A stretch of DNA of 64,000 bases from NCBI GenBank assembly GCA_013821265.1, contig JACDHD010000002.1:23614-87613 (forward strand), in the 5' to 3' direction. Both the position numbers and the translations under genes were made by a program. Positions 17,412 through 24,483 of this stretch are shown one piece after another. This DNA is from Parachlamydiaceae bacterium. Its GTDB lineage: Bacteria; Chlamydiota; Chlamydiia; Chlamydiales; Parachlamydiaceae. The notes beneath the pieces are model-generated. The model was given only the letters and a program-made list of their open reading frames with translations, ran no database searches and had not been told where the DNA came from. Every line of letters starts with the position of its first letter. Positions within the stretch are counted from its first letter, which is position 1.

Positions 17412-18327
17412 ATGACGGCCTCTGCAAAACCTGTAACAACTGTTGGTATTGATTTAAGTGATACCTTCCTAGCACTGTGTAAAAAAGACCCACATGTGCT
17501 TACGCGTTTATTTGGACAGTCGGTTGTGCCCGCTTCTAAAGAAAATGCAGCGTCGTCAATGACTCGATCTAGCGGTACCCCCACATTCTATACCATCAAG
17601 ATTAATGAAAAATAGCATTTGGTGGCCGAAAAGACGCTACAAGAATTCTTAAAGCATTATCAAACGAAAGCTTCTCACCGTAGTGATGTTTTTTCGTTAG
17701 CTAATATGACGTCGCATTCTACGCGAGCAAAGGGAGCAATTACTTCAATATGGATTCAACTTACTAAGGCCCATAAAGGTATCAACCCATTGGAAATCTG
17801 GACAGGATATAAGGAAATAGGTTCTTCTAAAATTGTTTCGATCAGGTTAATAACAAACAAAGACGGCTCTGAAGACTATGAATTTGGTACTGTTGCAAGT
17901 GAAAAAGAAGTTACAAAGTTCACTGTACCAGGCAAAACTGTTTACCAAGCAATAGGCACAGTATGTGTCACAACCTACTCCACAACAGCAATTGGAAGTC
18001 CTTCAACATCAATTGACCATACTTCAACAGCAAGCATCATATCAACAACAGGTTGTGTATCAACAGCAATGGGTTGAGCCACCACTGATGAGAATGCAGT
18101 ATGTTCCACAACAATGGGCACCTCAAGCTCAGCAACATTTCCAACCTGCTGCTTATGTTCCTCAAAGACAACCAGCACAAGGAGCTGGACGATCACGTCC
18201 ACTGTCAGCACTGTCTGAAGTGTTTATCCCCAATACGCAAGAAGAAGTGTTAAACACTGAAAGAACAATGCAGCATCTAGATACACCTAAAGGGGCGCAA
18301 TCTTCAGGAAAGCCTGAAAAATTATAG
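17412..18327 (+). pseudogene. Broken gene: in-frame TAG plus frameshift, Gln-rich tail
   Basis: A good ribosome site (AAGGAG) precedes ATG 17412. The frame runs 67 codons to TAG at 17613-17615 and then continues in the same frame (HLVAEKTLQEFLKHY) to about 17955-18070. There a one-base frame change is needed to enter a third segment with PTPQQQLEVLQHQLTILQQQ and QPAAYVPQRQPA, ending at 18327. Read through both lesions it would give about 304 residues with a Gln-rich, possibly coiled C-terminal part. No family was recognised. The coding-like composition over the whole length suggests a recently inactivated lineage-specific gene. Two sequencing errors, or recoding, are alternatives. Confidence 0.65.
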
Positions 18328-18922
18328 GTGCTCCTTTTGGAGCCCAGGCATTCAACCAAGCCTGAATGTAACAGGCCGGGAGTTTGTTGTGAAAAAATAG
18401 ACGATCGGATCAAAGAAGGTAGCCAGACCGTCTCGGTCTGGTAAAAAAACGGACGACCAGAAATATGTGTGGACTATTCCAGGCCTGCGTCGCCTCTCTA
18501 TGCCTTCTCTATCAAAGCATCGACCCTTTGTGTCCTAAAACAGGGCAGAGGGCTTATTTCAACTGATGATTGATTTTTGTAACCACCTTCTAAAAATCCT
18601 TTCATCACGTTTTTAAAGGGAGTGATCTTTGACCTTGCACAAAGAGTTTGTCACTTGTCTTTTTTTGATTAAGCAAAAGTGCTGTTGGTTTGAATATTAA
18701 TAAAAAATAAAGCTCTAAGAAGAAACATCGTTTCTTCTTAGAGCTTTATTTCTGATGAATCGTTCGAGCAATGAACACCTTATTCTTTATCTACAAAGGG
18801 AGTCAAGAGGGCGCAAGCCTTTTTGCGGGGGTAAAGGGGGCAGAGCCCCCTTTAATAAAAAATGTGGTTTGGGGGATTTGGGGGAAGGTGATATAATTGT
18901 TCAAAATTCAGAGGACATACAA
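18328..18922. repeat. Gene-free stretch with several hairpins
   Basis: Between the broken gene and gltT there is no gene I can support. It holds four hairpins. GCTCC-TTTT-GGAGC is near 18331. CCAGACCG-TCT-CGGTCTGG is at 18423-18441. A perfect 21-base-pair stem with a 3-base loop is at 18706-18750. AAAGGGGGC-AGA-GCCCCCTTT is at 18833-18853. GCCTGAATGTAAC near 18360 is the reverse of the GTTACATTCAGGC sequence also at 41793 and 60609. Confidence 0.8.
18706..18750. terminator. Perfect 21-bp inverted repeat, likely bidirectional terminator
   Basis: AATAAAGCTCTAAGAAGAAA plus C pairs exactly with its reverse complement across the loop ATC. The arms are A-rich and T-rich, so in either direction the hairpin is followed by U residues. 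It lies downstream of the broken gene and upstream of gltT. Confidence 0.75.
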
Positions 18923-20212
18923 ATGAAAAATGCGGTTTTGTTTAAAGTTTTGATAGCTATTTGCTTGGCAATTATTGCTGGCTGGGTAACTGGAACAGAG
19001 GCTCAGTTGTTTGGTGTTCCTTATGTTAAATTTTATGGATTGATCGGGCAGTTGTTTTTGAATGCGTTGATGCTTGTTGTGGTACCATTGGTGACAGCAT
19101 CGATCATTACAGGAACTGCGAGGATGGGTTCAGAGCACTCTTTTGGGGCTTTGGGAGCGAAGACATTTGGTTACTACATCCTCACCAGTTTTTTGGCTAT
19201 TGTCGTTGGAGTCACTGTCTTTTTCCTTATAGGTACAGGAGGCAGTGGAAATTTGGGGTTGATGGGAGCGACTGCATTGAAGGGAAGTGCCTTGGAAGCT
19301 GCTGCGCAGGGGGATGCATTTGACAAAATTGCGCAGGTGTTGATGCGTGTCGTTCCCTCAAATATCATTTCTGCTGCTGCTCAGGGGCAGATTTTGGGAT
19401 TGATTGGATTTTGCATTTTATTTGGTATTTTTCTTTCTAAGATTGAAGCACAAGCGGCGTCTGTCGTTTTGAATTTCTGGAAGGGCATTTTCCAAATTAT
19501 GATGAAAATTACGCATTTTGTGATGAAAGCGTTGCCTATAGGGGTGTTTGGATTAGTGGCTAAGGTTGTGGCGACCACCGGAGCAGATGCGTTTGGATCA
19601 GTGGCGTGGTTTTCGGTAGCGCTAATTGTGGGTCTGCTTATTTTCTCTCTAATCGTGCTGCCGCTTATGTTGGCGTTGATTGCTGGAGTGAATCCCATAT
19701 TGCATTTTCGAGCGATGGCACCCGCGTTATTTACAGCATTTTCGACCAGTTCATCGGCAGCATCGTTGCCAATTACAATTGAGTGCGTAGAACAGCGTGC
19801 AGGGGTATCTAATCGCATTTGTAGTTTCACTGTGCCTTTGGGAACATCTCTGAGCATGTCTGGGACCGCAATGCACCAAACCGTGGCATCCCTCTTTATT
19901 GCACAAGCGTATGGTTTGGAGTTGACACTGCCCATTATTTTCACTGTGATGTTTATGGGGTTGTTAATGTCTATCGGTGTGGCGGGTATCCCTTCTGCTA
20001 GCTTGATTTCAGTTATGATCATTTTGCCTGCTATTGGAGTCCCTGTAGAAGGTGTTGGGTTGATTATGGCCGTAGAACGTATTTTGGACATGTGTCGCAC
20101 TGTTGTGAATGTGCTTGGAAATACATGCTGTGCGGTTTTAGTTGCGCGTTCTGAAGGAGAAAAAGATGTACTTGTAGCGCATTCTCTGTCTAATCCTAAG
20201 GTCACTGGATGA
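18923..20212 (+). CDS. gltT: Dicarboxylate/amino acid:cation symporter (glutamate/aspartate type)
   Basis: A 429-residue DAACS family transporter with about eight helices and the two re-entrant loops. Signatures are the serine-rich FSTSSSAASLPITIECVE hairpin loop and the following VPLGTSLSMSGTAMHQTVAS, corresponding to the substrate and sodium site. The usual NMDGT is SMSGT here, so the substrate or cation coupling may differ. The start at 18923 has GAGG 8 bases before it; the frame is open further upstream through the GC-rich hairpin but that part is not protein-like. It would import host glutamate, aspartate or dicarboxylates. Its stop overlaps mnmA by ATGA. Confidence 0.9.
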   Translation: MKNAVLFKVLIAICLAIIAGWVTGTEAQLFGVPYVKFYGLIGQLFLNALMLVVVPLVTASIITGTARMGSEHSFGALGAKTFGYYILTSFLAIVVGVTVFFLIGTGGSGNLGLMGATALKGSALEAAAQGDAFDKIAQVLMRVVPSNIISAAAQGQILGLIGFCILFGIFLSKIEAQAASVVLNFWKGIFQIMMKITHFVMKALPIGVFGLVAKVVATTGADAFGSVAWFSVALIVGLLIFSLIVLPLMLALIAGVNPILHFRAMAPALFTAFSTSSSAASLPITIECVEQRAGVSNRICSFTVPLGTSLSMSGTAMHQTVASLFIAQAYGLELTLPIIFTVMFMGLLMSIGVAGIPSASLISVMIILPAIGVPVEGVGLIMAVERILDMCRTVVNVLGNTCCAVLVARSEGEKDVLVAHSLSNPKVTG

Positions 20213-21336
20213 GTAAGGCTCCTACAGTAGTAGTGGGGATGTCAGGTGGAGTAGATTCTTCGCTTTGTGCTTTGCTGCTGAAAGAACAGGGATACAATGT
20301 CATTGGCATGTTCATGAAAAATTGGGAAGAGCGCGACGCAAGTGGCGTTTGCCCCTCTTCTTTGGAATATGAAGACGTTGTCCGCGTATGTGAACAAATA
20401 GGTATTCCTTATTACTCTGTTAATTTTGTAAAAGAGTATTGGGATAGTGTATTTGCTGAGTCTTTACGCGAATTTCAAGCTGGCAATACGCCTAATCCAG
20501 ACATCTTGTGCAATCGAGAAATCAAATTTAAAGTTTTTTTAGAAAAGGCTCTCCAACTTGGTGCAGACTACTTAGCGACGGGTCACTACTGCCAAATTCG
20601 TCATGAGGCGGGTCACCGATACTTACTTAAAGGAAATGACCCTGGTAAAGATCAAAGCTACTTTCTCTACACGCTATTAGAAAGCATTTTAGATAAGGTG
20701 TTATTTCCTATTGGGCATCTGCATAAAAGTGAAGTGCGTGAATTAGCACGTAAAAATGGTTTATCAAATGCAGAAAAAAAAGATAGCACCGGAATTTGTT
20801 TTATCGGAAAGCGCGATTTCAAACAGTTTTTGGGTGGCTACATTCCTCCCGTTTCCGGTAATTTTGAAGATCTCAACGGCAAAATTGTAGGAAAGCATGA
20901 GGGTGCAGTTTACTATACAATAGGTCAGCGAAAAGGCATGGGAATTGGAGGTGCTGGCGACGCTTGGTTTGTGGTGGGTAAAGATATCACACGCAATGTT
21001 GTTATTGTGACTCAAGGAACGGATCACCCTGCCCTCTATTGTGACGATCTTGTTGCAACGGAATTAAGTTGGGTTTCATTAGAAGGGCCTCCCGTTTTGC
21101 CATTTCGCTGTAGAGCTAAAGTGCGTTATCGACAGCCGGATCAAGAATGTTGCATTGAACGGATCGAAAATGGATATGCTTATGTCTCTTTTTCTCAGCC
21201 CCAACGCGCTGTAACGACACGCCAATCGATCGTGTTTTACGATGGAGATATCTGTCTTGGGGGAGGGATGATCCACACTCCAGGGCCTTCCTATCATAGC
21301 CTAAGAAAAGTTCTACCACCTCCCGAAATTCAATAA
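20209..21336 (+). CDS. mnmA: tRNA-specific 2-thiouridylase MnmA
   Basis: A 375-residue enzyme thiolating U34 of tRNA-Lys, tRNA-Glu and tRNA-Gln. The PP-loop GMSGGVDSS at residues 9-17 binds ATP. The two catalytic cysteines are in NPDILCNREIKF and STGICFIGKRDF. The C-terminal beta-barrel domains follow. Full length compared with the family (about 360-370). The start overlaps the gltT stop, so the two are coupled despite unrelated roles. Confidence 0.96.
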   Translation: MSKAPTVVVGMSGGVDSSLCALLLKEQGYNVIGMFMKNWEERDASGVCPSSLEYEDVVRVCEQIGIPYYSVNFVKEYWDSVFAESLREFQAGNTPNPDILCNREIKFKVFLEKALQLGADYLATGHYCQIRHEAGHRYLLKGNDPGKDQSYFLYTLLESILDKVLFPIGHLHKSEVRELARKNGLSNAEKKDSTGICFIGKRDFKQFLGGYIPPVSGNFEDLNGKIVGKHEGAVYYTIGQRKGMGIGGAGDAWFVVGKDITRNVVIVTQGTDHPALYCDDLVATELSWVSLEGPPVLPFRCRAKVRYRQPDQECCIERIENGYAYVSFSQPQRAVTTRQSIVFYDGDICLGGGMIHTPGPSYHSLRKVLPPPEIQ

Positions 21337-21439
21337 AAAACTTATAGACAATAAATATTTTTCCTTTAATGTAGGAGTCAGCAAAGAGGTGTAAAAAAAC
21401 ATCCTCACACCTGAAAAACAACTTAAAGACGGAGAATGT

Positions 21440-21595
21440 ATGTTAGGAACAGTACTGCTAATTATTTTGATTTTGTTATTGGTCGGTGCATTGCCATCTT
21501 GGCCACATAGCTCAGCATGGGGATATGGACCAAGCGGAATTTTGGGAACGATCCTCGTTATCGTCTTGATCCTAGTTCTGTTGGGAAGACTGTAG
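21440..21595 (+). CDS. DUF3309 family small membrane protein
   Basis: A 51-residue protein beginning MLGTVLLIILILLLVGALP, with the typical centre SWPHSSAWGYGPSG and a second hydrophobic segment ILGTILVIVLILVLLGRL. This two-helix pattern with the Trp-Pro-His and Trp-Gly-Tyr-Gly-Pro-Ser-Gly centre is characteristic of DUF3309. GGAG lies 5 bases before the ATG. Function is unknown; homologs are common in proteobacteria and Planctomycetes-type genomes and are often single genes. Followed by a hairpin at 21616-21643. Confidence 0.85.
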   Translation: MLGTVLLIILILLLVGALPSWPHSSAWGYGPSGILGTILVIVLILVLLGRL

Positions 21596-21615
21596 TCTGA
21601 GTTTTTCTCTTCATC

Positions 21616-21643
21616 GCACTTGAAATCCTACGGATTCAAGTGC
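21616..21643. terminator. Hairpin after the DUF3309 gene
   Basis: GCACTTGAAATCC-TAC-GGATTCAAGTGC forms a 12-base-pair stem with one bulge, between the rightward DUF3309 gene and the leftward membrane-protein pair. A pyrimidine-rich stretch follows, so it may end both transcripts. Confidence 0.6.
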
Positions 21644-21658
21644 GTTATCGTCCTTTTC

Positions 21659-22510
21659 TTAATCGGGAAGAGCCATCGCTTGTGCAAGACGCTGCTGACG
21701 CACTTCCTTGCGTAAGTAGAAACCTACTTTTTGCATTTCTGTCTCTATTTCACTTTCTAAAGACCCCTGATCCTTTGCATTCACAGGACGAATAAAATCC
21801 TTCCAAATTCTGTAAATTTTTGGATTATTAAAAAAGCGTCTGAACGCTTCTTGCTTTGCTTGAGGGGGCAAATCGGTCGCAGATTCTAATTGAGTTTTTC
21901 GATGATTGAAAAGTTCATCAGATTCGTCAGGTAGCTGAGTAACAGGTCCATATAATTGTTGCAGTTTCCTATTTAAAAAGGCGATATACTCAAGATTCTT
22001 TCCAGAATCTTTGATCCCCGGCCGCATACTGATACTATCTTGCTGAGCCCTACCCCCATCACTATCGATTAACTTATACATCAAATAAGGAAGTAAAGAC
22101 CCACCACAGAAACATGCAAGCGCAAGTCCTGCGTAGCGTGTCGCCCCGTCATCAGCTTGTGAAAGGCCAATCCCAAGAAACATACCACAAGCCAAAATAG
22201 CAATACGAATACCTAATTGTTTACACCAATCGCGTCGCAATTGCGTCCACCGTTTGTCTTCTGCGGGCCATGTAATTTTTTCAAGGTCCTGTAATGCTCC
22301 TTCGATCATGTCATTTAACTCATTCACATCAATTTGCACGTGTTCCACTCTAGCTGGAATAATCGGAGCAGAAGCAGCTGCAGGTGGAACGTAGACGGGT
22401 TGAGGCCCTAGGCCTTTAGAATCTCCAGCAGCTGGTGGAGCAGATGGCATAACGACATACATACCAGGTTGTTCAGGATCTGAAACTCTATGTGCTGCGG
22501 ATGTGCTCAT
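21659..22510 (-). CDS. Putative inclusion-membrane-like protein, paralog 1
   Basis: A 283-residue protein with a Pro/Ala-rich N-terminal third (residues 1-85), then two closely spaced hydrophobic helices (about residues 120-172, from IRIAILACGMFLGIG to GGSLLPYLMYKLI) and a charged C-terminal domain. The bilobed hydrophobic pattern resembles chlamydial Inc proteins. The C-terminal block YIAFLNRKL to FRRFFNNPKIYRIWKDF is similar in layout to the C-terminus of the upstream neighbour, so the two look like diverged duplicates. The ATG at 22510 follows AAGGAGAA; it overlaps the neighbour's stop by ATGA, making an operon. Function unknown. Confidence 0.7.
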   Translation of the reverse strand: MSTSAAHRVSDPEQPGMYVVMPSAPPAAGDSKGLGPQPVYVPPAAASAPIIPARVEHVQIDVNELNDMIEGALQDLEKITWPAEDKRWTQLRRDWCKQLGIRIAILACGMFLGIGLSQADDGATRYAGLALACFCGGSLLPYLMYKLIDSDGGRAQQDSISMRPGIKDSGKNLEYIAFLNRKLQQLYGPVTQLPDESDELFNHRKTQLESATDLPPQAKQEAFRRFFNNPKIYRIWKDFIRPVNAKDQGSLESEIETEMQKVGFYLRKEVRQQRLAQAMALPD

Positions 22511-23187
22511 ACGGATTCTCCTTGTAAGCGTTTTGGCTGAAGTGTTGTGAATAACTCTTTTAATCTTTCTATGTTTATATACTGAAAATTTTTCCATGAA
22601 GCGTACAAGTGGCCATCTGTGAGCACGCGTTTCAAAAATGCAATGTACTGTTGATTTGTTTTATCTTCGCCAGGCAAAAAGTTCCACATGGTAGCCACTT
22701 GATTTTCAGCTTTTGCTGCAAAAGTAACATCGAAGACGGCTTGTTGAGAGAGGACATCAGAAACCCAAAGTTCATGCTTACGATTACAGCAGTAAGCAAA
22801 AATGCAAATGGTTCCAATTGGCAAAAAGAATCCATTCCATCCTTTTGGGATGGGAATGACTTCAGCAAAAATTAAAAGTCCAACAAAGTAGGTCGTGACG
22901 GCGGTCCCTATCAACCATCGGTTAATTTTTGTCCGGCGCGCTTCGTTGCCTCCTTCATGCTGTTTCCGTTGTGTTTCAACGTTTTGTAGTTCTTGTACAA
23001 TTTGATCCAAATAAACTACCGAGGCTGTAATCGATTGCGAAAAGACCTGTGGTACAGCTGGAGGGGCAGAAAATGCGCCGACAGTAAAGGTGACTTCTGA
23101 AGGTGCGATAGGATCATTTCGGTAAACAGTACGAACGACACGACCTGACTGATCGGTAGGGATAGCGGCGCTTTGCACAGCACTCAT
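22507..23187 (-). CDS. Putative inclusion-membrane-like protein, paralog 2
   Basis: A 226-residue protein: polar N-terminus, predicted helix with QIVQELQNVETQRKQHE, two adjacent membrane helices (WLIGTAVTTYFVGLLIFAEV and the GFFLPIGTICIFAYCC segment), then a soluble tail with QQYIAFLKRVL and YASWKNFQ, matching the tail of the downstream paralog. ATG 23187 is preceded by AAAGAGG; a longer in-frame start at 23223 lacks support. Likely a membrane or inclusion protein specific to this chlamydial group; function not recognised. Confidence 0.7.
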   Translation of the reverse strand: MSAVQSAAIPTDQSGRVVRTVYRNDPIAPSEVTFTVGAFSAPPAVPQVFSQSITASVVYLDQIVQELQNVETQRKQHEGGNEARRTKINRWLIGTAVTTYFVGLLIFAEVIPIPKGWNGFFLPIGTICIFAYCCNRKHELWVSDVLSQQAVFDVTFAAKAENQVATMWNFLPGEDKTNQQYIAFLKRVLTDGHLYASWKNFQYINIERLKELFTTLQPKRLQGESV

Positions 23188-23438
23188 AATGGACCTCTTT
23201 AAGCAAAAACGTTTGGAAGCCACATGACTTATATTAGTTCTTTCATTAATTGTAAAATTTTAAGTTTTACGTCAGGAGGTTTTTACAAGAAATATAGGAG
23301 GCTCCGAGATTACTTTTTTGACAGCCCAGGCTGGGAAGGCCTGACCCCTTAACTTGCCAAAAAGGCAAACTCCTTATAAGATAGCTGCATTACACGAAAT
23401 GAGTTCTAACTCTTCATCAAAAACATCCCAGGAAAAGT

Positions 23439-24479
23439 ATGCGTGATTCCATTTTTTTATCTGCCATTCGCTCTATGATGGTAACCCTATTTGCTGTCAT
23501 AGGATTTTGTTTAGGACTAATCGTCATCGGCCTGTTAACAGGTTTGTGGTCGGGGAAAACCGCTTTAGAACCAGAACGCATCTACTCACAAGAAGTTGTT
23601 GCTAATGCCAATGGAGAAAGAAAAGCGTTTTCTAGTACAGCACCTGTCATTCTAAGACTAAATATCGATGGGGCGATTGGATTAGAAGACCTTTCTGCTG
23701 ATTCCTTTCGTCGCCAGTTGATGGAGTCGCGAGAAGGCGAATTAAAGGATAGCACAATCAAAGCAATTCTACTGCACATTAACTCACCAGGGGGTATTGC
23801 TGTGGATGCCGATAGCATGTATCGCGCTCTAAAAAATTACAAAGAACAGTACAAAGTGCCTGTATATGCATATGTGGATGGACTCTGTGCTTCTGGTGGT
23901 ATGTATATTGCGGTTGCTGCAGATAAAATTTATGCTAGCGAAGTTAGCCTTATCGGTAGTGTAGGGGTATTAATGCCTTCCTTTTTGAATTTCACACAAT
24001 TGATGGATAAAATCGGTGTTCAGTCACTGACAGTTTCTGCCGGTAAAGATAAAGATGAATTGAATCCTTTGCGTCCATGGGCTCCTGGCGAAGGTGACAA
24101 CATGAAAGAAATTGTAGACGATTTTTACAAAGTCTTTGTTGATGTTGTTGTAAGCAATCGTCCGCAAATAGATAGAGAAAAATTAATTAAAGACTACGGA
24201 GCTAAAATTTTTAGCGCTACTACTGCAAAAGAGTATGGATTTGTGGATGTTGCTGGTATTGGCTACAATGATGCTCTCCGTGAGATTGTGAAGCAAGTTG
24301 GCATTGAGGATGAAAACTATCAAGTTGTAGAACTACAGCATAAAACATGGTATTCCGAGTTATTTTCAAAGAATAATACTTTGCTTCATGGAAAAATTGT
24401 ACATGAAGTCAAACTGCCTTTAGAGATGGATACACGCTTTAACGGCCAGTTCTTATATATGTATCGACCAGCAAAGTAG
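23439..24479 (+). CDS. sppA: Signal peptide peptidase SppA/SohB-type serine protease
   Basis: A 346-residue S49 family protease with one N-terminal membrane helix (about residues 11-35). The substrate-groove segment LLHINSPGG and the nucleophile region DGLCASGGMYIAVAADKIYA with Ser in CASGG are clear. The catalytic Lys lies in the following half. The length is that of the single-domain 36K type. It digests cleaved signal peptides in the membrane. It heads the run sppA-polA-coaE-rho, an order also found in Chlamydia, with only 4 bases to polA. Confidence 0.92.
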   Translation: MRDSIFLSAIRSMMVTLFAVIGFCLGLIVIGLLTGLWSGKTALEPERIYSQEVVANANGERKAFSSTAPVILRLNIDGAIGLEDLSADSFRRQLMESREGELKDSTIKAILLHINSPGGIAVDADSMYRALKNYKEQYKVPVYAYVDGLCASGGMYIAVAADKIYASEVSLIGSVGVLMPSFLNFTQLMDKIGVQSLTVSAGKDKDELNPLRPWAPGEGDNMKEIVDDFYKVFVDVVVSNRPQIDREKLIKDYGAKIFSATTAKEYGFVDVAGIGYNDALREIVKQVGIEDENYQVVELQHKTWYSELFSKNNTLLHGKIVHEVKLPLEMDTRFNGQFLYMYRPAK

Positions 24480-24483
24480 TGTC

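Noticed and set aside
18755..18922. Longer N-terminus for the gltT transporter
   Set aside because: The added stretch covers a GC-rich hairpin and lacks a ribosome site; GAGG before 18923 fits the family's normal start.
19381..20205. Long open frame antisense to gltT
   Set aside because: The sense strand encodes a clear transporter with conserved motifs; the antisense product is low in hydrophobic order and has no recognised domain.
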